Assembly: GCA_016292575.1 (NCBI GenBank)
Contig: JAEDIH010000012.1
Span: forward strand, 1 to 23,931
Direction of reading: 5' to 3'
DNA: 23,931 nucleotides
From: Clostridiaceae bacterium
GTDB taxonomy: Bacteria; Bacillota; Clostridia; Oscillospirales; Acutalibacteraceae
Shown here: positions 15,871 to 22,586 of the stretch, piece after piece
How positions within the stretch are numbered: the first letter of the stretch is position 1
Layout: every line of letters begins with the position of its first letter
The notes under the pieces: model-generated
What the model saw: only the letters and a program-made list of their open reading frames with translations
Databases searched by the model: none
Told to the model about the DNA's origin: nothing
Program-made: the position numbers and the translations under genes

Positions 15871-16203
15871 TTATTCTGCTTCCTTGAGAACAAGGGTGAT
15901 GTGCGACGTCTTTTTGTTGATTCTGTATGCACGACCCTGAGCTCTCGGTCTGATTCTTTTAAGTGTCGGACCCTGACCCACATAGCATTCTGCAACGTAG
16001 AGTCTTGAAGTGTCCATATCCTTGTTTTCCGCGTTAGCCATTGCGGACTTCAAAAGCTTTGAAACAATTTCACACGCAGCCTTGGGCGTGTATTTAAGAA
16101 TTGCCATTGCCTTGTCAGCAGGCTGGTTACGGATAAGGTCGAGAACAATCTTGACCTTACGCGGCGCAATACGCACAAAAGTTACTTTTGCTGTTGCTTG
16201 CAT
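15871..16203 (-). CDS. rplV: 50S ribosomal protein L22
   Basis: A 110-residue L22, whose beta hairpin lines the exit tunnel and touches all domains of 23S rRNA. The N-terminal VRIAPRKVKIVLDLIRNQPA and the hairpin GQGPTLKRIRPRAQGRAYRI are diagnostic. The C terminus KKTSHITLVLKEAE is complete. No unusual loop insertion of the macrolide-resistance kind is visible. Confidence 0.98.
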   Translation of the reverse strand: MQATAKVTFVRIAPRKVKIVLDLIRNQPADKAMAILKYTPKAACEIVSKLLKSAMANAENKDMDTSRLYVAECYVGQGPTLKRIRPRAQGRAYRINKKTSHITLVLKEAE

Positions 16204-16226
16204 TGTAATACACTCCTTTCGACTGA

Positions 16227-16508
16227 TTATTTACCGTTGTTTGAGGTTTTTGAACCGGCGTGGCCTCTGAAGGTTCTTGTGGGGGCGAACTCACCGAGCT
16301 TGTGGCCAACCATATCCTCGGTAACATAAACGGGAACGTGCTTGCGTCCGTCATGAACCGCAAAGGTGTGGCCGACGAAATCGGGGAAGATTGTGGAGCT
16401 GCGGCTCCACGTTTTAAGAACGATCTTTTCGCCCTTTTCGTTCATCTTAACGACTCTTTCATACAGCTTTTCCTGAACGAAAGGTCCTTTCTTAGTGCTT
16501 CTGCTCAT
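16227..16508 (-). CDS. rpsS: 30S ribosomal protein S19
   Basis: A 93-residue S19 in the 30S head, paired with S13. It starts MSRSTKKGPFVQEKLYERVV and carries LKTWSRSSTIFPDFVGHTFA and LGEFAPTRTFRGHAGSK. Its place between rplB and rplV is invariant in the S10 operon. Confidence 0.98.
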   Translation of the reverse strand: MSRSTKKGPFVQEKLYERVVKMNEKGEKIVLKTWSRSSTIFPDFVGHTFAVHDGRKHVPVYVTEDMVGHKLGEFAPTRTFRGHAGSKTSNNGK

Positions 16509-16533
16509 TATTCATAGCTCCTTTCATCGACCG

Positions 16534-17367
16534 TTATCTGTCGTTGCGACGCTTAACAATAAGCTTGTCGGAACGATTCTTCTTAGCGCGAGTCTTGTAG
16601 CCGAGAGCAGGCTTGCCCCACGGGGTAACAGGGCCGGGACGACCGATGGGTGACTTACCTTCACCACCGCCGTGCGGGTGGTCGCACGGGTTCATGACCG
16701 AACCGCGGACCGTAGGTCTGATACCGAGATGACGGGTGCGTCCTGCCTTACCGATCTTAACGTTCTCGTGGTCGCCGTTGCCGACAACGCCGATGGTTGC
16801 CATGCACTTTTCGGAAACCTTGCGAAGCTCGCTTGACGGAAGTCTGAGAAGAGCGAAGCCGCCCTCCTTAGCCATGAGCTGAGCCGCGTTGCCCGCTGCC
16901 CTTGCAAGCTGGCCGCCTCTGCCGGGATAAAGCTCAACGTTGTGAACGAAGGTACCGGTGGGGATGTTGACAAGGGGAAGAGCGTTGCCCGGCTTGATGT
17001 CGGCGCCTGCGCCTGCTTCAACCTTATCGCCGACCTTGAGTCCTTCGGGAGCGAGAATGTATCTCTTTTCGCCGTCCTCATATTCAAGAAGAGCGATGTG
17101 AGCCGATCTGTTGGGATCGTATTCAAGAGTTTTAACGGTTGCGAAGATGTCGAACTTATCTCTCTTGAAGTCGATGATACGATACTTTCTTCTGTTTCCG
17201 CCGCCGCGGTGGCGAACGGTGATGCGTCCGTAGCTGTTACGGCCGCTCTTTTTGTTGAGAGAAGTGAGAAGGCTCCTCTCCGGACCGCACTTTGAAAGTG
17301 CGGAGTAGTCTGTATACGACATGTTACGGGTGCCGTTTGTTACAGGCTTCATAAAACGAATTGACAT
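16534..17367 (-). CDS. rplB: 50S ribosomal protein L2
   Basis: A 277-residue L2, required for subunit association and peptidyl transferase assembly. It has VRHRGGGNRRKYRIIDFKR (51-69) and the active-centre loop MNPCDHPHGGGEGKSPIGR, with H230 and H232 in DHPH (229-232). I start at 17367 (MSIRFMKPVTNGTRNMSYTD), with TTAAGGAG 7-8 bases upstream. The frame stays open 16 codons further upstream through a hairpin, but that part is not L2-like. Confidence 0.98.
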   Translation of the reverse strand: MSIRFMKPVTNGTRNMSYTDYSALSKCGPERSLLTSLNKKSGRNSYGRITVRHRGGGNRRKYRIIDFKRDKFDIFATVKTLEYDPNRSAHIALLEYEDGEKRYILAPEGLKVGDKVEAGAGADIKPGNALPLVNIPTGTFVHNVELYPGRGGQLARAAGNAAQLMAKEGGFALLRLPSSELRKVSEKCMATIGVVGNGDHENVKIGKAGRTRHLGIRPTVRGSVMNPCDHPHGGGEGKSPIGRPGPVTPWGKPALGYKTRAKKNRSDKLIVKRRNDR

Positions 17368-17385
17368 TTTATTACACTCCTTAAA

Positions 17386-17425
17386 GCGGTTTAGCGGAGG
17401 ATTGTCAACCTCCATACATTACCGC
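17386..17425 (-). promoter_or_regulatory. Potential hairpin before rplB
   Basis: In the 83-base rplW-rplB gap, read on the minus strand, GCGGT and ACCGC (17421-17425 with 17386-17390) can enclose an inner GGAGG/CCTCC stem (17396-17413) with an 8-base loop. The inner GGAGG resembles a ribosome-binding site held in a stem. The outer arm ends just before the true rplB site AAGGAG. No T-run follows, so this is not a terminator. Confidence 0.4.
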
Positions 17426-17450
17426 CGGATTTTTTGGGATTACTCAGGGA

Positions 17451-17747
17451 TTAAAGCAAGCCGTCAAAGAAATCTATCGTCTTTGAATCCTCGGTGAGGG
17501 TGACGATTGCCTTTTTCCAGGCGGCGGTGTAGCCTTCATAGCGACCGTATCTTCTGAGATGACCCTTACAGCTGATGGTGTTGACCTTTGCAACCTTAAC
17601 GCCGAAAACTTCTTCAACAGCCTTTGCAATCTCAGCCTTGTTTGCATCCTTGGCAACCTTAAAGGTGTACTTTTTGAATGCGGTTCCCATCATGCTCTCT
17701 TCGGTGATGATGGGCTTGAGGATGATGTCATGTGATAATTTACTCAT
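17451..17747 (-). CDS. rplW: 50S ribosomal protein L23
   Basis: A 98-residue L23 at the tunnel exit, the main contact for trigger factor and SRP. It shows LKPIITEESM at the start, YTFKVAKDANKAEIAKAVEE, FGVKVAKVNTISCKGHLRRY and AWKKAIVTLTEDSKTIDFFD at the end. Its ATG overlaps the rplD stop as TAATG, the standard coupling of L4 with L23. Confidence 0.98.
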   Translation of the reverse strand: MSKLSHDIILKPIITEESMMGTAFKKYTFKVAKDANKAEIAKAVEEVFGVKVAKVNTISCKGHLRRYGRYEGYTAAWKKAIVTLTEDSKTIDFFDGLL

Positions 17748-18370
17748 TATGCATATACCTCCTCGATCTTAGCAACTGCGTCCTTGAGGACGACGAGGGT
17801 GTTGCAGTTGAGAATATCGTAAACGTTGAGGGTATTGACGAGCGAAACCTTTACGCCGGCAATGTTCCTTGCGCTTCTGTAAACGATATCGTCCTTTTCC
17901 GGAAGAACAAGAAGAACCTTCTTGCCGGTTTCAAGAGCCGAAAGAACCTTAACCATTTCCTTGGTCTTGATAGCCTCAAGCTTGAGAGAGTCGAGAACAA
18001 CCATCTCGCTTGCGGCAACCTTTGAGGAAAGAGCCGACTTCATTGCAAGCTTTCTTACCTTTCTGTTGACCGAGAAACCGTAGCTTCTGGGCTTGGGACC
18101 GTGTGCAATACCGCCGTGATACCACTGCGGAGCTCTTGTTGAGCCCTGTCTTGCGCGGCCTGAGCCTTTTTGCTTCCAGGGCTTCTTTCCGCCGCCGGAA
18201 ACTTCTGAGCGTGTCAGGGTTGACTGTGTGCCCTGACGCTGATTTGCCAGATAATTGACAACAACGATGTGCATTGCGGACGTGTTGGGAACAATACCGA
18301 AGATACCCTCGGAAAGCTCAAGCTCGGAAACTTTCTTTCCGCTTACGTCGAATACTGATACGTTAGGCAT
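17747..18370 (-). CDS. rplD: 50S ribosomal protein L4
   Basis: A 207-residue L4. The long tunnel-lining loop at about 45-100 contains GTQSTLTRSEVSGGGKKPWK, QKGSGRARQGSTRAPQW and GGIAHGPKPRSYGF, and the globular domain is intact. In E. coli, L4 also represses its own S10 operon by attenuating transcription in the leader and blocking translation. The terminator-bearing leader before rpsJ here makes a comparable loop worth testing, though the RNA structure need not be alike. Confidence 0.98.
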   Translation of the reverse strand: MPNVSVFDVSGKKVSELELSEGIFGIVPNTSAMHIVVVNYLANQRQGTQSTLTRSEVSGGGKKPWKQKGSGRARQGSTRAPQWYHGGIAHGPKPRSYGFSVNRKVRKLAMKSALSSKVAASEMVVLDSLKLEAIKTKEMVKVLSALETGKKVLLVLPEKDDIVYRSARNIAGVKVSLVNTLNVYDILNCNTLVVLKDAVAKIEEVYA

Positions 18371-18387
18371 TTAGAGCAACTCCTTTC

Positions 18388-19023
18388 TTACGCTTTTTTA
18401 ACGCTGTTAACTACCATTACGATGCCCTTTTTGGGTCCGGGGATTGCGCCCTTGATAGCGATGAGGTTGTTTTCTGCGTCAACCTTAACAACGTCCAGAT
18501 TCTGAATTGTAACGCGTTCTGCGCCGAGATGGCCGGCAAGCTTCTTTCCCTTGTAAACTCTTGAGGGATCGGAGCAGGCGCCGAGTGAGCCGGCGTGCCT
18601 TGCAACGGGGCCGGTACCGTGGGACTCTTTGAGTCTTGAGAAGTTCCATCTCTTGATTGCGCCCGCAGTTCCCTTACCTTTGCTGGTGCCGACTACGTCA
18701 ACCTTTTCGCCGGCGGCAAAAACGTCAGCCTTAACGATATCGCCCACATTGAGAGCGGAGCAATCGTCGAGTCTGAACTCGCGGAGAACTTTTTTGGGAG
18801 CAACGTTAGCCTTGTCGAAGTGACCCTTCATAGGCTTGTTGGTCCTTGTGACCTTTTTGTCGTCAAAGCCGAGCTGAACAGCATCATAGCCGTCGTTTTC
18901 AACAGTTTTCTTCTGAACAACTGCGCACGGACCGAGCTCAACGACCGTTACGGGAACAACGTTTCCCTTTTCATCGAAAACCTGGGTCATTCCGAGTTTT
19001 CTGCCGATAAGACCTTTTTTCAT
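18388..19023 (-). CDS. rplC: 50S ribosomal protein L3
   Basis: A 211-residue L3, an early 23S-binding protein with a loop reaching the peptidyl transferase centre. It starts MKKGLIGRKLGMTQVFDEKG and has the loop RWNFSRLKESHGTGPVARHA, then GACSDPSRVYKGKKLAGHLG. The end IPGPKKGIVMVVNSVKKA is complete. A ribosome-binding site AAAGGAGG precedes the ATG, itself preceded by a small hairpin. Confidence 0.98.
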   Translation of the reverse strand: MKKGLIGRKLGMTQVFDEKGNVVPVTVVELGPCAVVQKKTVENDGYDAVQLGFDDKKVTRTNKPMKGHFDKANVAPKKVLREFRLDDCSALNVGDIVKADVFAAGEKVDVVGTSKGKGTAGAIKRWNFSRLKESHGTGPVARHAGSLGACSDPSRVYKGKKLAGHLGAERVTIQNLDVVKVDAENNLIAIKGAIPGPKKGIVMVVNSVKKA

Positions 19024-19047
19024 TTGATTATCCTCCTTTGGTTATTG

Positions 19048-19064
19048 GTTGGCCTTTTGCCAAC
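19048..19064 (-). promoter_or_regulatory. Small hairpin upstream of rplC
   Basis: GTTGGC, a five-base AAAAG loop and GCCAAC form a perfect 6-bp stem in the 102-base rpsJ-rplC gap, about 13 bases before the rplC ribosome-binding site. No T-run follows, so it is not a terminator. It may be a processing or mRNA-stability element; evidence is structural only. Confidence 0.35.
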
Positions 19065-19125
19065 GTGACCTTTCGGTTAAGCGTGGGTATATAAAAATAG
19101 AAAAGCAAAAGATTGAGTTATATGT

Positions 19126-19437
19126 TTATCTTTTGATTTCGATTTCAACGCTTGCCGGAATTTCAAGATTTGTCAGAGCCTCCACGGTCTTGGGTGTAGG
19201 TCTGATGATGTCAATGAGTCTTTTGTGGGTTCTCTGTTCAAACTGCTCACGGCTGTCCTTATACTTATGAACAGCGCGAAGAATGGTAACGATCTCCTTT
19301 TCGGTGGGAAGGGGAATAGGACCGGAAACGGTAGCGTTGGTACGCTTTGCTGCTTCAACGATCATTTCCGCCGCCTTGTCAACAAGGTTGTGATCGTATC
19401 CCTTGAGTCTGATACGGATTTTTTCCTTTACTGCCAT
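19126..19437 (-). CDS. rpsJ: 30S ribosomal protein S10 (NusE)
   Basis: A 103-residue S10, a 30S head protein that also works as NusE in antitermination complexes and links NusG to the ribosome. It shows KIRIRLKGYDHNLVDKAAEM, ATVSGPIPLPTEKEI, the THKRLIDII segment and ASVEIEIKR at the end. It is the first gene of the S10 operon. TTAGGAGG stands about 9 bases before the ATG. A 340-base leader with hairpins and a terminator precedes it. Confidence 0.98.
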   Translation of the reverse strand: MAVKEKIRIRLKGYDHNLVDKAAEMIVEAAKRTNATVSGPIPLPTEKEIVTILRAVHKYKDSREQFEQRTHKRLIDIIRPTPKTVEALTNLEIPASVEIEIKR

Positions 19438-19512
19438 TGATTACGCCTCCTAATAAAATTGGCGGGCCGCGCTTTTTGTCAACCTTTCCGGGTGTTTTCG
19501 GGTTTCCCATTT

Positions 19513-19539
19513 AAAAACCGGAAACCAAAATATTTCCGG
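19513..19539 (-). terminator. Intrinsic terminator inside the S10 leader (attenuator)
   Basis: Minus strand: CCGGAAA, an 8-base loop and TTTCCGG form a perfect 7-bp stem directly followed by TTTTTAAAT. It lies between the S10 promoter and rpsJ, so transcripts must pass it before reaching any ribosomal gene. Part of its left arm (GAAATA) is complementary to TATTTC in the hairpin just upstream (19570-19575), giving a possible alternative antiterminator pairing. Confidence 0.75.
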
Positions 19540-19569
19540 CAAGGCGCAAAGCATACTTCGCCCTAAAGC

Positions 19570-19709
19570 GAAATACGCCGACAAAGCGCATTTCACGAAT
19601 ATGCCGTTGAGCAAAGCCCACGCAAGAGACGGCATACTGAAAGTGAATATAGATCGCCCGGTTTAAAATCGGACATACTCCGCGGAAATTTCCTGCCTCA
19701 AAAGGGCAG
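19570..19709 (-). ncRNA. Structured S10 operon leader, putative cis-regulatory RNA
   Basis: Between promoter and terminator, the leader RNA can form successive stems on the minus strand. CTGCC/GGCAG (19693-19709) has a 7-base loop. TATGCCGT/ACGGCATA (19629-19636 with 19600-19607) is a perfect 8-bp stem with a 21-base loop. GAAATGCGC/GCGTATTTC (19570-19594) has 9 pairs including one G-T. With the terminator downstream, this has the layout of a transcription attenuator. I do not recognise the family. L4 or another S10-operon protein is the natural candidate ligand by analogy with E. coli, which is inference. Confidence 0.55.
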
Positions 19710-19788
19710 CCACCTCCCGCATCATCGCATATCGTTTGGTTGTGAAAGGACATAGTTATACCCATACTACGCCTGCACACGCTTGAAT

Positions 19789-19817
19789 ATCTTAACACAA
19801 TCATTGTTAAATGTCAA
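19789..19817 (-). promoter_or_regulatory. Promoter of the S10-spc-alpha cluster
   Basis: Read on the minus strand, a perfect -35 TTGACA (19812-19817), a 17-base spacer and TAAGAT (19789-19794) make a strong sigma-A promoter. Transcription would begin near 19782, leaving a leader of about 345 bases before rpsJ. No other comparable promoter was seen until the terminator after rplQ, so it may drive all 32 genes. Confidence 0.88.
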
Positions 19818-19938
19818 CGATTTTTCCGCAAAAAGTTTGGTGAAAACATAGATTTTTTCGCTCCCCTTTTCACCGTTCAACATAGGGAGGTTAAGGTCAG
19901 AAAACCCCCAAGATATTGGGCTTCGGGTGGACTTGCAA
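19818..19938. other. Spacer between the small RNA terminator and the S10 promoter
   Basis: AT-rich non-coding DNA. A small CCCAA/TTGGG hairpin with a four-base loop followed by GGTTTT (about 19903-19920, minus strand) could be a weak second terminator. A-rich tracts just upstream of the S10 -35 box (around 19820-19860) could act as an UP element for the alpha C-terminal domain. Neither is certain. Confidence 0.35.
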
Positions 19939-19939
19939 A

Positions 19940-19981
19940 TAAAAAAACAGTAACCGCCCCAACTCCAAAAGTGACGGTTAC
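19940..19981 (-). terminator. Terminator of the small RNA, probably also of iscRSU
   Basis: Minus strand: GTAACCGTC (19973-19981), a 14-base loop and GGCGGTTAC (19950-19958) pair over 9 bp with one G-T, followed by TGTTTTTTT. It is a strong intrinsic terminator. No other clear terminator stands between iscU and this point, so iscRSU read-through would also stop here. Confidence 0.9.
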
Positions 19982-20033
19982 AGTTTTCTAACCAAATCTT
20001 TGGGATAGACCGCTTATCGCGGCACCCATTTGT
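19940..20033 (-). ncRNA. Predicted small RNA with its own promoter and terminator
   Basis: A perfect-consensus promoter and an intrinsic terminator bracket about 90 bases with no credible ORF. From the 5' end the RNA can form one stacked hairpin: CAAAU/AUUUG, then GGG/CCC, then GCCGC/GCGGU closed by a GAUAA loop, with small internal loops between. After a short A-rich linker comes the terminator hairpin. It lies between iscU and the S10 promoter on the same strand. I cannot name its family; a described clostridial small RNA class is possible. It could also be a leader-type regulatory element ending in a constitutive terminator. Confidence 0.65.
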
Positions 20034-20039
20034 ATTTAT

Positions 20040-20068
20040 ATTATACTCAACCGCCGCCTGTTTGTCAA
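20040..20068 (-). promoter_or_regulatory. Perfect consensus sigma-A promoter of the small RNA
   Basis: Minus strand TTGACA (20063-20068), exactly 17 bases, then TATAAT (20040-20045). A 12-of-12 match with ideal spacing is rare and implies strong, probably constitutive transcription. It starts only 21 bases beyond the iscU stop codon and drives nothing but a non-coding stretch before the next terminator. Confidence 0.9.
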
Positions 20069-20088
20069 GCAGCCGTTTTTTTGTGCAA

Positions 20089-20526
20089 TCATTTCAATGC
20101 GCAGGAATCATCGTGTTCACATTCGGAAAGCTTGCCGATAATCGGCTCGGGATCAATGCCCTGACGCTTGTAGTAATCGGCAAGAGCGGCTTTGATTGCC
20201 TGCTCGGCAAGCACCGAACAGTGAATCTTGACCGCAGGAAGTCCGTCAAGAGCTTCAACAACAGCCTTGTTGGTAAGCTTCAGTGCCTCTGAAACGGGCT
20301 TGCCTTTAATGAGATCGGTAGCCATTGAGGACGTTGCAATGGCCGACGCGCAGCCGTAGGTGTTGAACTTAACGTCTTTGATTATATCGTCCTCAATTTT
20401 GAGATACATCTTCATAATGTCGCCGCACTTTGCGTTGCCGACTTCGCCGATTCCGTTTGCGTCGTCAAGCTTTCCGACGTTGTGGGGATTGGCAAAATGT
20501 TCCATAACTTTCTCTGAATATTCCAT
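20089..20526 (-). CDS. iscU: Iron-sulfur cluster scaffold protein IscU/NifU-like
   Basis: The scaffold on which IscS-derived sulfur and iron are assembled into [2Fe-2S] clusters. In 145 residues it has the conserved ligands C34 with D36 (NAKCGD), C59 (TYGCASA) and C103 (KIHCSVLAEQA), as in the NifU N-terminal/IscU family. It lacks the NifU C-terminal domain. The last 20 residues (ECEHDDSCAL) add two cysteines outside the core. It begins 35 bases after iscS, with AAGGGAG upstream, and is the last gene of the operon. Confidence 0.95.
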   Translation of the reverse strand: MEYSEKVMEHFANPHNVGKLDDANGIGEVGNAKCGDIMKMYLKIEDDIIKDVKFNTYGCASAIATSSMATDLIKGKPVSEALKLTNKAVVEALDGLPAVKIHCSVLAEQAIKAALADYYKRQGIDPEPIIGKLSECEHDDSCALK

Positions 20527-20561
20527 ATATACAACTCCCTTGTTATCTTAATGACCGAAAA

Positions 20562-21764
20562 TCATACCGCTTCCGGCTGCTTTGCCGCTTTTTCCTCTTT
20601 CATGAGTCGTTCCCAGAGCGGAGACATATCACGAAGTCTGTCAATAATGGGCGGCAGAACCTCAAGAATATAATCCACGTCCTCCTCGGTTGTGTTCTCG
20701 CTGAGCGAAAGGCGGAGCGAACCGTGGGCAACCTCGTGCTTGAGCCCGATTGCAAGAAGAACATGGCTCGGGTCGAGCGAGCCTGAGGTGCAGGCCGAAC
20801 CGCTTGAAGCGCAGATGCCTTTCATGTCGAGCATGAGCAGCAGGCTTTCGCCCTCAACGCCCTCAAAGCACATGCTGAAATTGCCGGGCAGGCGGTGCTC
20901 CCTGTCGCCGTTGATTCTCGAACGGTATATCTTTGAAGCACCCTCAAAAAGTCTGTCGCGCAGGGCGCCGACCTTTTTTATGTTTTCCTCCATGTTGCTT
21001 ACCATATCCGTGATTGCAACGCCAAGACCGACTATTCCGGGAACATTTTCCGTTCCGGCCCTTTTTCCGCTTTCCTGCGCTCCGCCCTCAATGAGGTTCG
21101 GCAAGTTAATGCCCTTTCTGCAATAGAGAGCACCGATGCCCTTTGAGGCGTGGAACTTGTGACCGGAAAGCGAGAGCAGGTCAATGTTCTCCTTTTTAAC
21201 GTCGATGGGGATATGACCTACTGCCTGAACCGCATCGGTATGGAAAAGCACACCCTTTTCGCGGCAGATCTTTCCGATTTCCGCAATCGGCTGAATTGTT
21301 CCTATCTCGTTGTTCGCATACATTACGGAAACAAGGCAGGTGTCGTCCGTAATCGCCTTTTCAACGTCCTCAACGCGAACAATTCCGTTCTCATAGACAT
21401 CAAGATATGTGACGGTGAATCCCTGCTTTTCGAGCGCGGCCATTGTGTGAAGAACGGCGTGGTGCTCAATCTTTGAGGTGATGAGGTGCTTCTTGCCCTT
21501 TTTTGCGCCAAGGGCTGCGGCGCCTTTAATCGCCCAGTTGTCCGCCTCGGAACCGCCGGAGGTGAAGAAAATTTCTCTTTCGTCGGCGCCGAGAGCCGCG
21601 GCAACCTGTCCGCGTGCCTTTGTAATTGCCCTGTGAGCCGTCTGACCTATGGCATAAAGGCTTGACGGATTGCCGTAATGCTCTTTCATATACGGGAGCA
21701 TTGCTTCAATGACGTGTTCGGTCATCGGAGTCGTTGCCGAATTGTCTGCATATACAAATCTCAT
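20562..21764 (-). CDS. iscS: Cysteine desulfurase (IscS/NifS)
   Basis: A PLP enzyme converting cysteine to alanine and enzyme-bound persulfide for cluster assembly and tRNA thiolation. In 400 residues it shows D177 (FHTDAVQA), the PLP lysine K203 (LSGHKFHASKGIG), the RAGTENVPGI substrate loop and the persulfide cysteine C325 in ASSGSACTSGSLDPSHV. I start at 21764 (MRFVYADNSATTPM), with AAAGGGG upstream. The open frame extends 24 codons further with no family similarity. It lies 56 bases after iscR and feeds IscU. Confidence 0.96.
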   Translation of the reverse strand: MRFVYADNSATTPMTEHVIEAMLPYMKEHYGNPSSLYAIGQTAHRAITKARGQVAAALGADEREIFFTSGGSEADNWAIKGAAALGAKKGKKHLITSKIEHHAVLHTMAALEKQGFTVTYLDVYENGIVRVEDVEKAITDDTCLVSVMYANNEIGTIQPIAEIGKICREKGVLFHTDAVQAVGHIPIDVKKENIDLLSLSGHKFHASKGIGALYCRKGINLPNLIEGGAQESGKRAGTENVPGIVGLGVAITDMVSNMEENIKKVGALRDRLFEGASKIYRSRINGDREHRLPGNFSMCFEGVEGESLLLMLDMKGICASSGSACTSGSLDPSHVLLAIGLKHEVAHGSLRLSLSENTTEEDVDYILEVLPPIIDRLRDMSPLWERLMKEEKAAKQPEAV

Positions 21765-21820
21765 ATTTTTACCCCTTTTCGGTGTTGTGTAAATTATAGT
21801 TTGAAAAGCCTGCGCCGTTT

Positions 21821-22252
21821 TCAGCAGCCGGCGCATTTTCCGCCTTTAAGGCTGCGCTCTGCAAGGTCTTTAAGCGTGATGTTGCGAACCACATCAATTA
21901 TTGCGTCATAGATTTTTGTCCAGAGGAACGAGGTGACGCAATCGCAGTAGTTTTCGCAGCACTCGCTGTCCGCAGCGCAGGCAACGGGGGCAAGGCTGCC
22001 CTCGGTTGCAATGAGGATCTCCTCAACAGTAATGTCCTTTGCGTCCCTTGTCAGGTGATAGCCGCCCCTTGCGCCCCTGACGGACTTCACAAGTCCCTGC
22101 TTTGAAAGCAGATTGATAATCTGCTCAAGATATTTTTCGGAAAGCTCCTCGCGGTTTGCAATATCCTTGATTGAAACGCAGCCCTCCTTTTCGTTGAGGG
22201 CAATGTCGGTCATTATCCGCAGCCCGTAGCGGCCCTTGGTTGAGATCTTCAT
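21821..22252 (-). CDS. iscR: Rrf2-family iron-sulfur regulator, IscR-like
   Basis: A winged-helix regulator of 143 residues. The N-terminal MKISTKGRYGLRIMTDIALN and the recognition region VSIKDIANREELSEKYLEQI are typical of Rrf2 proteins, as is VRGARGGYHL. A cysteine cluster at C92, C98, C99, C103 and C105 could bind a [2Fe-2S] cluster, as in IscR, and the protein ends KCAGC. It leads iscS and iscU, the classic arrangement for feedback by cluster status. I start at 22252; the site upstream (GGCGGTGAAAG) is weak. The earlier in-frame ATG would lie in the promoter leader and add 17 unrelated residues. Confidence 0.93.
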   Translation of the reverse strand: MKISTKGRYGLRIMTDIALNEKEGCVSIKDIANREELSEKYLEQIINLLSKQGLVKSVRGARGGYHLTRDAKDITVEEILIATEGSLAPVACAADSECCENYCDCVTSFLWTKIYDAIIDVVRNITLKDLAERSLKGGKCAGC

Positions 22253-22317
22253 TCTTTCACCGCCTTGCAAAGCAGAAGTGTGATATTGTTTTCTTCGCGC
22301 CATGCGGCGCTTAAATC

Positions 22318-22359
22318 CTACTACAATAGTAGTATATCACCAAAATCAAATCATAGCAA
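22318..22359 (-). promoter_or_regulatory. iscR promoter with overlapping dyad operator
   Basis: Minus strand TTGCTA (22354-22359), 17 bases, TATACT (22331-22336) form the promoter. A perfect dyad CTACTA-TTG-TAGTAG (22318-22332) overlaps the end of the -10 box and the likely start site. The flanks give ATACTACTATTGTAGTAG, whose half-sites resemble the ATA...AGT layout of IscR type 1 sites. A protein bound there would block transcription, consistent with autoregulation. Confidence 0.75.
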
Positions 22360-22516
22360 GTACCTATGCTTTATTTTCCGTAGAAAATAGCATTTCCAAA
22401 GTCTCAAATTTTATACAAAACAGCCAAAAGTTGTTAAAAATATGGGGAAAACGCAGCCGTTAAACCTTATGTAATCTGACGTGAATTTTAAACCGTACTT
22501 TCTGCTCTTCATTTCA

Positions 22517-22573
22517 CGTCCGCTCCGCTTGGGGGTACTTTTGTCAATCGCCACAAAAGTACCCAAAAAGTCT
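22517..22573. repeat. Palindromic repeat module, copy 1
   Basis: A 57-base module with a perfect 12-bp stem, GGGTACTTTTGT/ACAAAAGTACCC (22533-22564), and an 8-base loop. An inverted copy at 23128-23183 is about 90% identical. Neither side has a T-run on the coding-side strand suitable for a terminator. It abuts the dispersed repeat unit to its right. Confidence 0.8.
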
Positions 22574-22586
22574 CTGTGGGTGCTAC

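Noticed and set aside
19511..19804. 97-codon minus-strand ORF in the S10 leader
   Set aside because: Its first codon lies at the promoter -10 box upstream of the likely transcript start, it has no ribosome-binding site, and it overlaps the leader hairpins and terminator.
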